Assembly: GCA_017311315.1 (NCBI GenBank)
Contig: CM029612.1
Location: 53,216,200-53,280,199, forward strand
From: Dendrocalamus latiflorus
Taxonomy: Eukaryota; Streptophyta; Magnoliopsida; Poales; Poaceae
Direction of reading: 5' to 3'
DNA length: 64,000 bases
The notes below the pieces were generated by a model that saw nothing but the letters and a program-made list of their open reading frames with translations, did not search any database and was not told where the DNA came from. A program made the position numbers and the translations under genes. This document shows positions 13,434-25,092 of this stretch, in pieces (positions within the stretch are counted from its first letter, which is position 1; every line of letters starts with the position of its first letter).

Positions 13434-13786
13434 GGGTGTGTTTGGTTGAGCTGTGGCTTCTGAAAAAGCTGCTGTGAGCTGTGGGCTGTGGAAAAGCTGC
13501 TGTAGGTTGTGGGCTGTGGAAAAGCTGTAAGCTGTTTGGTTCAAACAAGTATAAAACTTACCTCCTATCTCTATTTTCCTTGAAACAACTGTGAAACAAC
13601 TCTCTATTTTCACCATTTCAAAAAGCAGAAAGCCAAAAGCCAAAAGTAGGGTCCAAGGTACTTTCAAAACTGTACTACCCAAAAGTAGCTGCTTCTGAAA
13701 AAGCAGCTTCTGGTTTCCACCTCTTTGGTTGGCTTTTGGCTTTTTGGAAGCAAAAGCAGCTTCTAAAAGCTCAACCAAAGGCACCC
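13434..13786. mobile_element. Tourist-type MITE (PIF/Harbinger)
   Basis: Terminal inverted repeats GGGTGTGTTTGGTTGAGCT and its imperfect reverse complement AGCTCAACCAAAGGCACCC bound a 353 bp element. The 3 bp target duplication TTA lies at 13,431-13,433 and 13,787-13,789. Tourist elements are known for a TTA/TAA target and GGG-type ends. The 126-codon minus-strand frame spanning it starts and ends in the flanks and is not a gene. Confidence 0.9.
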
Positions 13787-13789
13787 TTA

Positions 13790-16700
13790 GGTAGTTTAGC
13801 GGTGAGATCATAAGGGTTCCTATTTATGTCAAGTTCACATCTTAAGTCTGGTTAACTTTGAAGAAGAGTGGTTGGGTGAATTAGTAGGTACATAAAATTC
13901 AACGTACTGAAACAATCACTTCACACAAGATTAAAAGAACAGTCGGAGAAGGTACAAATTCTTCCACTGAATAGAAAAGGAACAGCATTCGGGTTTGTTA
14001 GAGTCTAGAAATGTTAAGAAGTGACTTTTTGTACGTTCATCCATCCATGCCATCACTTCAGCTGCAGTTGTAGACGTGTTGTCATGCCCACATTTTTAGC
14101 TTATTACAGTATTATGTTACTAATCATCATCATCGATCACTGTATCACCCGCACTCTCTGTAACAACCCTCAAATCTAATTAACTAAAATCATGCTATTA
14201 AGAAATAATTAATACATTTAAGTGGGATTCAAACTTTAATAATACAACACAAGAATTAAGATGAATTAAAACTCATTATACAAAAGTCTAAATTACATAA
14301 ACTTAATTACAGAATTGAACCTCATAAATTTACAATGCTACAAGTCCAATATACAGAAATTTCAATCACATGAACTACAAAGGGATAAAATTCTAAAGTA
14401 AGCATTTCAAATTACAATCCCATATATTTACAAGAATAGATTTTTACGAAGACAACATCAACTATAACGAATATCTTCAAGTCTTCATAAACTAGCTTAA
14501 GTTGAAACACCTAGAAAATCATATTAGCCAAAACCATAAAATATAAATCTAAAATGAATTTAAGTAACAAATTGCCATCAGAACCCAGTACTTTATAATA
14601 TTGCACAAGGGCAATCGCTCACCGAGATGCCAGGATTGTCCGGGACCAATCGACACCTCTCGCGTATTAGGTTTTCATCATTCGACGGTAAACTTACCAT
14701 TCTTACCTTTACATTACCTTTTTACCTTTCTCTGGTGAGTCACCATATCCTTATACATGCACAAGACACATATAAAGCCACAGGTCCCAACCAAATGCCC
14801 TAAGGTTATGAATTAGAGCCAGCAGAGAGAGGGAGCAAAGCAACAAAGCCACCACCCATAGCTACCAGTGAGGCAGAGGCAGGGCAGAAGCACCCACTGC
14901 ACTCACGATAGCTACTGCCCATCACCCCCATTGAGACATCACAGACAACACAGGCAGTCATTGCCCACCGCACCACCATACGCACCGCATAGAGCATTCA
15001 TGAGCCACCACACTAGTGAGCTGACAGCCAGAGAGAGTGAGGCAAGCTCACCATTTAACACCCCCACAATAGAGCCCAAATCACAGCCTAGAGTGAGAGC
15101 AAAGAAGAAGGAGACCGGAGGCCACCAGAGGAGGAGAGTACCATGTCCAAAGGATTGTAGCCACAACAAGTACTACCCCTTCCAGGAAGACCCACTCATG
15201 CGAGGATAGTACACACCACAAGCCAACCCAAATTAAACCCGACAACACCAACAAGGTAATCTCTACACCCCCACCATTCCATTTTTACCAACTCGAGAGG
15301 TCCAACAAAGCCACGACAGAGCACCGCCTCTGGCTCACGGCATTGGAGAGGAACACATAGGTGGCCATCCAATGAGCCCTCAGACCATGGATCACTACTC
15401 CCCGGCGTATGCCCACGGCCCAAGTACATCATGGTTGCTCACCACAATACACCCACAAAACTAGAACACACCGATGGCCACCACAAGCTCTCATAACATT
15501 ATCAATGCTCCCCAGCGTATGCCAACACCCGAGCACCCACATGGTTGCTCACCACACACCCAAACCCCTAAACACCCCACAGCCAACCATGAAGTCATGC
15601 ATGACATTCCATAAAATAGTATGAACAACAATAGTAAGAAACTAGTGGGGAATACAGTATTGTAAAGTAAAGGAGTAGAATAAATTGGGGAATGAAGAAC
15701 CAATGGCCATGCATAGGCGGCAAGTAGCCACCGGGATGCAATGCGCTGAAGTTGAGGTAGCCATCCAGGATGTACAAAACTGACAGTACACTGGAGCACA
15801 GCGTCGGCGACAAGTAGCCACTGAGGCGACATGCGTCGGTGGCTTACCACCGCCATGACACATAGCTTCATCTGCAATGAGGAACTATCGGAGAAGAAGG
15901 GCACACCGACAAAGCTTAGCTTCACCAGGGTGCAAGATAGAGGCGTGGAGACTACGGCCTAGTATGTAGCATCAGTAGGGCCAAAGAACCCCGATGAGGA
16001 TCGGCTCATCGAGGAGACTGGTGAAAGGAACAGAAGAGGGGAAGAAGAAGGGCCGATGATGAATTTGGTAGGGAGAACACCAGATCCACTTACCTCAGAC
16101 CGAATCCGTCGAGCTGAGTCCCCAAAAAACCTCGGGACGGTCGGACTCGGGACCAGTGACAAAGGGAAGGTGGTGAGAAGAATAGGTAGACCAAAGCACC
16201 GACGATGCCCGAAGAGAGGGGGAAATCGAGGAAGCGTGGTAGAGCTTAGGGGCGGCGAGAGGAGGCACCAGTGGTGACGGTGTTAGGGAACGACAAGGCT
16301 GAAATCAAAGGAGAAACCGAGAGGGAGGGCGAAGAGACAAATAGGCAGGAGGTGTGACTCAATCGTGGGAGATGAAAGGATAAGGGAGAGGGTAGCGAGC
16401 GGCGGGTCGGTGGGTTGATTCAGATGCCGTGAGCCGAATAAAAGGAAAATGAATGGGCCAAAATAAATGAAATTGATTCCAGGTAAGCCCAATAGAGATA
16501 TAAACAGTGAAGTAGTATATATGCACGTATACTAAATAAAAAGTTGCAAACCCAGGAAATTGGACAAAACATCTTCAGTAAATAATACTAACAAGTATAA
16601 CTCCTAAAAATTACGAGGACCAAAATATCTAAATAAAATTAACCAACAAGGGTTATTGCTTCATCTAAAATATAACTAAAAATTTGAACAATGGATTCTA

Positions 16701-17230
16701 GCCTAAAATAATGCAGGAGAAGATTTGGTTCCAGGGGAGGAGACCGTCCAGACCACCATTGAGACTGCTACCTATTAGTCAGGCAAGTAAAGAAGGCTTT
16801 GTAAGCATGCTTGGTACATCAAATATTTTGAATACAGTTATTTTCTATGATCACCTTACATCAAAATTAATTTCTAAAAGAACATCAAAGTGATTATAAG
16901 AAAGGGAGCATGATAAGAAAATAAAGATAGTAGAACTACTGAAGGAGCAGTGGCCTGGAAGAAAAAATAGTAAAGCAGGGTAGAGGGTACTCTGGTAGAG
17001 ATTCAAAGGCAAATGAGACCCTCTATATATGAATATAATATAAGGACTAGAAAATAATCTTCATTCTAGAATGGGTCGTAAAACAGTATCAACCATATTT
17101 CTCGATTCAGTCGGGCGGAACATGTTACTCTTTTTATTGCTACTATCTCCATGCTGGGTAAATAATAAACTAGGAGAGAGACTCAGGATCAGTATAGAAC
17201 CTGAGAGTCCCAAGGCGCTTATGAATGACC
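13790..17230. other. Intergenic, possible decayed retroelement, no gene recognised
   Basis: From 14,158 an AT-rich block opens with TGTAACAACCCTCAAATC, a start often seen in grass LTRs, and passes into a GC-richer block (14,800-16,290) with short overlapping frames on both strands. A two-copy tandem repeat sits at 15,392-15,610. I found no matching second LTR and no protein motif, so the retroelement idea is weak. Confidence 0.35.
15392..15610. repeat. Two-unit tandem duplication of about 110 bp
   Basis: CTCCCCGGCGTATGCCCA...CATGGTTGCTCACCACA near 15,399 is repeated as CTCCCCAGCGTATGCCAA...CATGGTTGCTCACCACA near 15,509, a period of about 110 bp. Confidence 0.75.
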
Positions 17231-18090
17231 ATAAGTCTTCATCCCAACCCGTTAAATAGATGGATTAGCTAGCTCAATCTAACCCTTAGTCGATGGGCTA
17301 GCCAGCCCAATCTAACCCTTAGCCTTAATCTAACTTGATCTTCTCAGCTTCTCCTTGATCTAAACCGCTCTCCCAAGCACCGCTTAAGTGCTATGATTTT
17401 GCTTCAAGATAGTTTATGATATTTTCATCAAATTACCAAAATACCATTTCTTGACTTGGTCATCTCCTTCCATTGCAAGTAATCGCTATGATTGCCACAT
17501 ATAGGTACACCACTGGCTTGCCACATGTTAGTAAGTCCTTCATGTTCCAGTTCCACCGGACCATACCTCACTTGGATCGACCAAGCCACATGGTACAACC
17601 TATCGTTCGAACCCCCCTTTAATATTTTCCGCCTTTTTCATGCCATGCTTCAGCTCAGCTATCTCACATGACATCCTTGATCGTTCTAGGTCTCGGCTCC
17701 TCCATGAGCGTAGCACTCATCCTCGCTGTTAACCATAGTTGACTCCAAGCGGCCCTGTGTATTCGAAGAAAAAGAAATCGTTTCCAGGCACAAGTTCTTC
17801 ATAACTTGACCCCATATTAGCAATAACATGTCTCATGCAATCTATAACCATTACTCTAGGTCACTAAATCATCTCATGACTCAAATGTTTTAAATTATCT
17901 ATTTCTGTGAGCTGTTTAGAAAAATTTACAAATTTCACAAATGCCTCATACAATGGTTCACCATAACAAAACTATGAACCTTCTCACATGATCCTTCAAT
18001 TATAATATTCAGAATTAACTATAGTTGCATCTAACCTTTGATCTACCTATCATCTGGTTGTGTTCTAAATATTTATAGTTGTCACCTATG
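17231..18090 (+). repeat. Dispersed retroelement-like family, plus-oriented copy
   Basis: The part at 17,640-17,760 (CATGCTTCAGCTCAGCTATC through CATAGTTGACTCCAAG) is found again in reverse complement at about 19,990-20,115. It also resembles 9,360-9,780 more distantly. No coding motif is seen. Confidence 0.6.
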
Positions 18091-18243
18091 TTAAAATGAG
18101 AATAGGAAGGAGGAACTGCGAATTTTGCTTTTAAGAAAGAGAATTAGGGCTGTCACCTAGGTACACTCTTGGGACAATACCTAACACCATTCTAGCCAAG
18201 TCTCTCGAGACTTGGTGCTGCTCGGTTGGGTTGAAATAAGTTG

Positions 18244-18480
18244 GTTTATGGCCGAAATTATACTGTAGCTGATGGTGGCTTATTTGGCGTAACTAAATTT
18301 AAAAATTTTAAAAATAGAAAAAAATAGGTTAGACCATCACGGGCAACGTAAACAAATACGAGAAAAAGAACCGGAAAAAAGCTCAAAAATCTAAAAAGCC
18401 AGAAAAAGACAAAATCTAGGAATAGTGAAAAATAAGTTAGAAGCCAGAAACTCAAACTGAAATGAGCGGGACCTTGTTTC
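18244..18480 (-). repeat. AT-rich dispersed repeat (MITE-like), copy 1
   Basis: Built from blocks also seen near 30,020-30,260, 42,040-42,350 and 63,760-63,985 and in reverse complement at 32,040-32,300: CTGTAGCTG..., TAATTAAATTTAAAAA, CCATCA(C/T)GG(G/A)CAA, a run of GAAAAAG and AAAAAGCC words, then AAGTTAGAAGCCAGAA. Each copy is about 230-300 bp. The superfamily was not determined because clean ends were not found. Confidence 0.65.
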
Positions 18481-18639
18481 CATGGGCCATGCGGAGAGAG
18501 GATGCTATATTGGCCATTTGTCATCCATATATAGGATCAAGCGGTCACTTTCACAGTTGATATGTGGTAGTTTTGTGTTGCAAAGTAGAGGATTCTCCAA
18601 AAGCCCCCAAGAAACTTCGCCTTTGCATATTGATATCTG

Positions 18640-18845
18640 GTGGGTTCTTTTGGTTATAGTTTATGTCTTACAACTGTGTTTTATGATTTTTAGTCTTAGT
18701 ACAAGTACTTGTGTGAATAAACCGAATATTGATAAACTGATTCAAAAAGACTGTTACGTTGCGATAAACCGTTTCAAAACAACAGTGTAGAAACTGTACC
18801 ATTTATTTATTTGAGAGAAATCATAAGTATAAGTCGAAAAGTACT
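18640..18845 (+). repeat. Small dispersed repeat, copy 2
   Basis: Same family as 11,820-12,030: GTACTTGTGTGAATAAACCG, AATATTGATAAACTG and GCGATAAACCGTTTCAAAAC align with that copy. The 102-codon plus frame here is mostly repeat. Confidence 0.6.
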
Positions 18846-19759
18846 CGGCCAACTAACTAGAAGCAAGCACTTCCACACCTTACTGCATGTCACTGTAGCA
18901 CCGTGCATTTGTTATATATGGACTTGTATTGCTCCATGGGATCGGATCTATGAAAGAATAGCCCTTGGGAGAGATGGTTAATTATACATATATAGTGGTT
19001 TCCGGTTTGCTTGCACTGATGAAGAGGTGATCACCAACAAAGTGTTTTCTGCTGACGAGATGCAGCGGCATTCGTTTTGGGAAGAATCGAATTCCGCGAT
19101 TTTCCACTCGCTCTGCAGGCATCGGATTAAAGACTAGGTAGTACTGGCTTCAGCTTTGGGGCAAGCGGATCGTGGAGCATATCTTATCAAGAACTTGGGA
19201 AACGAAAGAAGCCGACTCCGATTGAACAGACCGATTGAGATATTATAGGAAACGAAAGAAGCGACTCCGATTGAACAGCCCGATTGAGATAACGAATGCG
19301 AGAAATGTACCTTACAGAACTAAAAGCATATATATAATTTGTCATTGAGGGGCCAAACAGAGATGTTGCTTGTTTGCAGGAATATATTTGAAGAGTGGTG
19401 TCTTTTCGGCTATAATATATATACAAAAATTCAATTGGAAGCTTCTGGTAAAGATCGGAGAACAAAATGTAAATAGAGTCGTTCGATCAAGTGTTATGGA
19501 CGGCTCCGATCGGTCAAACCAACTCAAAGTGAGACGACCTTCTGTAATTCCCATTACAGAAACTTCCCAGTGGAAGCTAGTTTGATCCCATTTCTTCTCC
19601 TGCAAAACCTAGCACAGGATTTTCGTCACGGACAAGTCTTTCTTCTTTATTGAATGACCATATGAAAAGGTTCTGAGTTTTGTTGTGATGAATCATTGTT
19701 ATTTTATAGGAGTAAAAATTTGGATTTTGCAAAGTTCGAAATTCTTCACTATCTTCTGT

Positions 19760-20120
19760 CAGTAAAACTGGTCTGACCGCTCGATGTGGCCGGTCAGACC
19801 GTTAGGCAGTACCGGTCTGGCCATCCTAGGCAAGCGGTTAGATCGGCAGAGGTGTTCATCTTGGTTGATTTTTGAAATTTTAGGAAATTATGTATTGGGA
19901 TGTTTTTATTTGACCTAAATTAGTACATATGTGTTGCATGATGCATATTTTAGCTAACGTGGGTCAGAAGAACTTATGCCTCAAATAATTTCTTTATCAT
20001 TGAATGTACAGAGAGGCTTGAAGTCAACCATGGTCAACGGTGAGGATCGGGGCTAGACTTATAGAGGAACCGAGGCTCAGAATGATCAAGGATGCTGGGT
20101 GAGATAGCTGAGTTCAAGCA
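19760..20120 (-). repeat. Dispersed retroelement-like family, minus-oriented copy
   Basis: Contains GGTCTGACCG/CGGTCAGACC words (19,769-19,800). Its stretch 19,990-20,115 is the reverse complement of 17,640-17,760, so the two form a long inverted pair about 2.3 kb apart. A further GGTCAGA-rich relic lies at 21,670-21,760. Confidence 0.65.
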
Positions 20121-20975
20121 TAGCACGAGAAAGATGAAAAATATTATAGGAAAGTTCAAGTGACAAGTTGCACTGTATGGCTTGGTCGGCCCAAGTGAGA
20201 TGTTTTTCAGTGGAATCAGAATGAGAGAGACTTGTCGACGCGTGGAAAGCTAGTGGTGCACCTACACATTGTGTGTTGGTTGATTTGCTCTTGATTTGAT
20301 TGGTTTTGATCTCCACTCTCCTCTTCTTGATCTTGTTGATGCCAATTATGAGTAAATGATGGAGATGTACTATAAAAATCAATTCTTATCTATCTAGACA
20401 TCAAGTTCGACAAGTTTCTGAAGTTGTCCAATTTTTGCTTGGATTTGATTTTTCGATTGTGTCGATATTCTAATATCGATCTTACGTATGATTTGTTTGG
20501 ATTATATAAAAATCTAGAAGACTCGGTGTATGAAAATGCAAAATAAAGATACAAGAATTTTTATATAGGTTCGGACCTTCTTCTGGGAGAATAATAACCA
20601 TACGTCATGTGTGGCTATTGCTCAGAGAAAGAATTACAACTGAGAGTAATGCGAAATTTTTAGCACTATCTCCTGCTCCAATGCATTCTGATCCCTCTTC
20701 TTCCCTGATATCAACCTTTACATAGTCGACGAAACGGTGGCCGTTGTCCCGTGCTAAAAGACGCCTTTATACTTTAGATGATAACCATTTGACCAAGTTA
20801 CTGTTGTAAACATGGTAGTTGGGAATATGCTGGTTGCAGTAAGATTTACAACCGCGAGGTGGTCGTAGGGTATCTTACGGCTATGTAATCGTAGAAAGAT
20901 TTACAACGGAATGATCGTAGGAGAAATTACGACGAAATGATCATAGAAAAGGTAATTATAGCAAGACTTACGACT

Positions 20976-21245
20976 GAGTGGTCGTAAGAAGACTTATGAC
21001 TAATAGATAGCTGTAGTACGACTTACAACTGAGTGGTAATAGGAAGACTTACGACCAAGAGGTAGCCGTAGTAAGACCTACGACTGAGTGGTCGTAGGAA
21101 GGCTTACAACCAAGAGGTAGCCATAGCAAAACCTATGACTGAGTTATCGTAGGAAGACTTACGACCAAGAGGTAGCCGTAGTAAGATCTATGACTGAGTG
21201 GTCGTAGGAAGACTTACGACCAAGAGGTAGTTGTAGTGAAACTCA
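20976..21245. repeat. 55 bp tandem array, five units
   Basis: The landmark (GA)GTGGTCGTAGGAAG recurs at 21,031, 21,086, 21,141 and 21,196, an exact 55 bp period, with an earlier diverged unit from about 20,976. Inside each unit GTCGTA and TACGAC form a 6 bp inverted pair around GGAAGACT, and ACCAAGAGGTAGCCGTAGT follows. Related but irregular GTCGTA/TTACGAC words extend left to about 20,860. There is no open reading frame. Confidence 0.9.
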
Positions 21246-21760
21246 CAACTACCTTGTAAATCTCTCCCTTATCGCTAAGGGATGTACTTGGAGAATATAA
21301 TGATGTAATAATTAGAGAATTATTGTATCCTCGTTAGAGTGATTTTTTGATCCAGTTGTTTTTGCTTCGATTTCTTTGGTGTTCTTATTTGGTGTGACAT
21401 ATGGGAATACATGTAGAGCCATCTTGGTTATCTTCTATCCACGAGTAAGTCATATTCTTTATTTTCAGTTTTTACCCAGTTTTGATGCAATCATGCTTGA
21501 TTTTGATAAATGTTTGAATTTTGATATGAATTCTTACAATCCTTAGTTGAAATAGGTTCTTGAGACCTAAAGTAAGATGTGTGCAAATTTTTATATCATT
21601 TGGACTTGTATTTTTTAAGTTACACCAAAAGTTGCATTAACTCAGGCTGAAAATTCCAGTTCTGTAACAGGTGAGTGGTCAGATCGGCACCTAGCCGACG
21701 ATCAGACCGCCAGGCCTGGTCAGACTGCCCCTGGCAGCTGGTTTCACCGTATGAGCCCTG

Positions 21761-23357
21761 AAACTCTCGGGATTTTGGTTCTTTGATTTGCTAGCATTAG
21801 TGTTGGCTTCATTTCTTGATCTTCATATTTCTGTAACTAGAGTGAAGGATCGATGAATACTTTGAAAATTTTTTGAAGACATCATTTACCCTTCCTTTAT
21901 TACCATACCTATCCTACATTTATTCCTGCGAATTGGCCATATATAGCAATTGCTTTCTGATCTCATGCCCCCGCATCTCATCTGGCGATCGAGATGCGTC
22001 ATGATTTGGTGATCATCCACATAGAATTGCCATGAGCTACATTACTCTTAGGGCTTGTTTGGACAGGAGAGAGATAAATTGGCTCGGTCGAAATGAGATT
22101 GGGTCTGTTTGGCGCAGCTGCGATTTATGGTTTTTGGCCGAAATTTTTGAATTTTAGCTATTTGCAACAAAGATTATGGAGAAGGAGATACTCGCTTGTG
22201 ATTTTTGTTGATACAGATGTTAGGCTTTTAACATGTACTACAATTAACTTGTAGATCCCGTCTTGAGAAAATACTCCATTTAAAAGTTAGATACTATAGC
22301 AAAAGCTAAAAGCCGCTAGCTTCAGAGGAAAAGAACAGATCCATCATATCATGCATTTGTCCATGCCGAACACGACACCACCTCGCTTGGTAATGCATTT
22401 GTCCATGTCGAACACGACACCACCACACTTGGTAATGCATTTGCAACAGTGGATCACACATCCAACAAAACTAGGAGCATGTCGCTACTCAATCTAGCAG
22501 TAGCAGCCGATTTTTGGCAACCTAAGTGATCGACTTGATAGGATAATGAATCATGCATGCACTATTTTTGCCATCAGTGGTAAGCCTTTTTTTAGGATGC
22601 AATTGTACTTTCCACAGTATCTATCCTAGCTAGGGGGTAGTAGCACATATGCTTAGGCCTAGCTAGCTTGCAATTATTCATGTAAAAGATATGCTTAACG
22701 ATTAATCATCACGAGGAAGTCCTTGGAAAAACATGGCGATGGTGATCTTTCGGCGCAATTCGATGATAAAGCGATGAGATTTTTCTTGTGCTTTCACAGC
22801 TCTTTTTCGTACCGTGCGTTGGGGAAGAAAATGGAAAGGGGAGGAAGACGGCCGGCCATGAGCGAAGAACAGAATCATTGTACTTCGTCGGCTTTCTGGG
22901 CTGAAGCTAAGGCAAGGACGCAAAGGCTAAAGATGGCCTCAAACATATAAAAGGACCATGCCATGCCGTGCCAGAGATGATCCACTATCATGCATGTGCT
23001 GATGCATAGCACACAAAGAACGGCTTGACCAACCTTTCAAGGTATATTAAACTATACTATAGCAGCGGCAAATGTACGTACAATCAGCACTTATCTTTGC
23101 AAAAAATAAAATCTTCTCATTCAATTTTGCACAAGTATACATACATGCATCCTTTATAATTATAAAAGAAGCATATATACACGATTTTCTACGCATACTC
23201 TCCTATACTATACACGTTTTTATATTAGGATTTTATTGCACCCAAGTTATTCACATGGCCTAAAACACGAAGAGATTACATTTGTTTCGGCGTGTGAAAA
23301 ATTTAGGAGCCTCAGACTTGCTTACTTGGTCAGCTATATCCAGGCCAACATCACAAC
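21761..23357. other. Intergenic, no gene recognised
   Basis: Contains a short direct repeat (TGCATTTGTCCATG...GAACACGACACCACC twice, 22,352-22,430) and small open frames at 22,702-22,950 on both strands that I do not recognise. A MITE-like GGGCTTGTTTGGACAGG end lies near 22,051. Confidence 0.45.
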
Positions 23358-23402
23358 GGGGTGGTGGCGCACTTGGCTAGCGCGTAGGGCTCATAGCTAA
23401 AG

Positions 23403-24265
23403 GGCGACGTTGGTATTGACTTTGAGTTTTTGGGGAAAAAATAATCTAGTTTTTATTTAAAAATATCGAGATACACCTGCGTTTTAATTTTTTTTTTTAT
23501 AGAAATAGCCTTCAGTCGTCCAACCGTTGGGCGACTGGACCCTGTCACTCAATGGCTGAGCGACAGACATACAGTAGCTCTACCACTGGGCGATAAGTAT
23601 GCAGTCCTCCACAGGTACGTGGCCGACCAGCGTGGTCGAAGCAACGTGATCGACACAACGTGGTCGAAGATTAATGAGTGGTCGAAGAGAACAGTGTGGT
23701 CGAAACATTATAGTCTTAATATCGTGATCGAAGATTAGTGAGTGGTCGAAGTGAACAACGTGATCGAAGATTAGTGATTGGTGAGAGGTGCTGTCACCGA
23801 ACGGTTGGGCGACAGCACCTATTATCTAACCGTTGGGCGACTGGCCTACGTGCCGCTCGGTTCTTGGGCGAGAGAGTCCAGTCGCCCAACGGTTAGGTGG
23901 CTAGAGGTTATTTCTGTAAAAAAATTAAAACGCAGGTATATTTCTGGATTTTTGAATAAAAAGAGGATTATTTTTTAAAAAATTCTATTGACTTCTACTT
24001 AAAAAAAGTCAAACCAATATGAACATCCAGCTTTTTGAATCAGTTTTCCACTCTTCTCGCTATTGTCCTACTCTAGAGATAAAATAGAGGTCACAAGTGA
24101 ATCATCCACCCACTCCTTTCATTTCCGTCACACGCACGCATCTCCCTCATGTTTTGCACCACTCGTCTCCCCCTTTTATAAGGTATTTTTAATCATTACT
24201 ATTTATTTTAATAAAAGTTATAAATTATAACTAAAATTTATCAAAAAATCAATATGGACGTCCTC
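23403..24265. mobile_element. MITE inserted in the tRNA-Met intron, interrupted by a second MITE
   Basis: The ends GGCGACGTTGGTATTGA and the reverse complement of TCAATATGGACGTCCTC match at 12 of 17 positions and form inverted termini. The flanks TAAAG (23,398-23,402) and AAAAG (24,266-24,270) could be a 5 bp target duplication with one change. Without the nested element it would be about 293 bp. A related body (CACTCTTCTCGCT..., ATTACTATTTATTTTA, TCAATATGAACATGCC) is seen at about 33,040-33,255. Confidence 0.65.
23423..23985. mobile_element. Mutator-type MITE with 9 bp target duplication
   Basis: Perfect 9 bp direct repeats TATTGACTT flank the element at 23,414-23,422 and 23,986-23,994. The roughly 75 bp terminal inverted repeats read AAAAAATAATCTAG...TTTTAATTTTTT...AGAAATAGCC on the left and its reverse complement on the right. 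The interior has CAACCGTTGGGCGACTGGAC inverted arms and GTGGTCGAAG-type minisatellite words. A 9 bp duplication with long inverted repeats is the hallmark of the Mutator superfamily. Element 58,720-59,381 is a second copy. The 66-codon frame inside it is not a gene. Confidence 0.88.
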
Positions 24266-24779
24266 AAAAGCGAGTAATCCTGAGGTCCAGAGTTCGGCTC
24301 TTCGAGCCTCTCTCACCCCATAAAAGAAATAGCAGTGATTAAATTGTGCCGTGTGGCTGCTTGGGTCCATCACAGCTGACTGATCTCTTGATTTTATGCT
24401 CGAAGCACTCATGAGCCCTATATTTTTTTTTTCTCACTACCTGCTAATTAATCCGATTTTTTCTCCTGAGTGCTCACAGCTCACTGCCTAAGTGCCTGGT
24501 CAGCCTCTACTCTACCAGATCTGACAATCTACTAATGAACTCGCGTTTTTCTCTTAGCTATCATCACGCATGGTTCTGAACGTACTATATACCAATAACA
24601 AATGAAGAAAATGGTAACTGTGCAAAGTGAATAGGTGATGGATGCACGGCACGGTGGCTCGAGTCAACAAATACTCCCCAGCATTGTTAGCGGGGGGATT
24701 CCGGGAAGCGCAGCGATCCACGTCGCCCCCGCGCGTGCCCCCGGCCGGCGCGTGGCGGGCGGTTTCGCGTACGGCCGGG

Positions 24780-25092
24780 AGAGGCAATTTCCTCCGATTT
24801 TTCGAAAATTACGTATAGGTCATTTTTCTCGCGGAAAGGTCCCTGCAAGTTTTGTTTTTTTAAAAAAATTTTGGATTGCGCCCCGCGGGTTTCCGAAATT
24901 ATGTATAGGTCCTTATTTACTTACGTACAAGTCCTTACAGGTCCTCGATTTTTTTTAAAAAAACCCTTTAATTTTTCCGAGATTACGCATGTGTCCTCGA
25001 TTTTTTTTAATGAAACTCCCTGCGAATTTTCGCCTCTTTTAATTTGGTCCACACGATAGCTAGCGCGGCGTGCGCCGCGCTTATGTGGCTAG
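24780..25092 (+). mobile_element. Helitron 3' terminus (element body undefined to the left)
   Basis: A GC hairpin with 9 bp arms, AGCGCGGCG (25,062-25,070) and CGCCGCGCT (25,073-25,081), is followed after seven bases by CTAG (25,089-25,092) and then T. Hairpin plus CTRR end next to a T is the known Helitron 3' signature. The body upstream holds three diverged copies of TTTCCGAAATTATGTATAGGTCC-like words (24,795, 24,890 and 24,975). The 5' TC end was not located, so the left boundary given is only where the related body starts. Confidence 0.7.

Larger units (their letters stand above)
23358..24320 (+). tRNA. Elongator tRNA-Met(CAT) gene split by nested transposons; probable pseudogene
   Basis: The 5' half at 23,358-23,396 has acceptor strand GGGGTGG, D-arm GCGC...GCGC and an anticodon loop CTCATAG with anticodon CAT at 23,392-23,394. 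The 3' half at about 24,276-24,320 reads ATCCTGAGGTC, a T-arm and TCACCCCA; ACCCC pairs with the GGGGT of the 5' half. Plant elongator tRNA-Met genes normally have a short intron just after the anticodon, and the break falls exactly there. Joining the flanks (GCTAAAG / CGAGTA) suggests an original intron of about 12 nt, now expanded by a MITE that itself holds a second MITE. The T-arm also carries about 8 extra bases (TTCG repeated around GGCTC), so a functional product is unlikely. Confidence 0.85.

Noticed and set aside
13431..13811. 126-codon minus-strand frame
   Set aside because: It spans a complete Tourist MITE with its target duplication and shows no protein motif.
15491..15925. 144-codon minus-strand frame
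   Set aside because: No recognisable domain; overlaps two other frames and a tandem duplication in what may be decayed retroelement DNA.
20976..21245. Regular repeats considered as CRISPR-like
   Set aside because: Units abut directly with no unique spacers, and the genome is a plant's.
24635..25059. Open frames of 62-107 codons
   Set aside because: They run through the diverged internal repeats of the Helitron-type sequence and have no motif.
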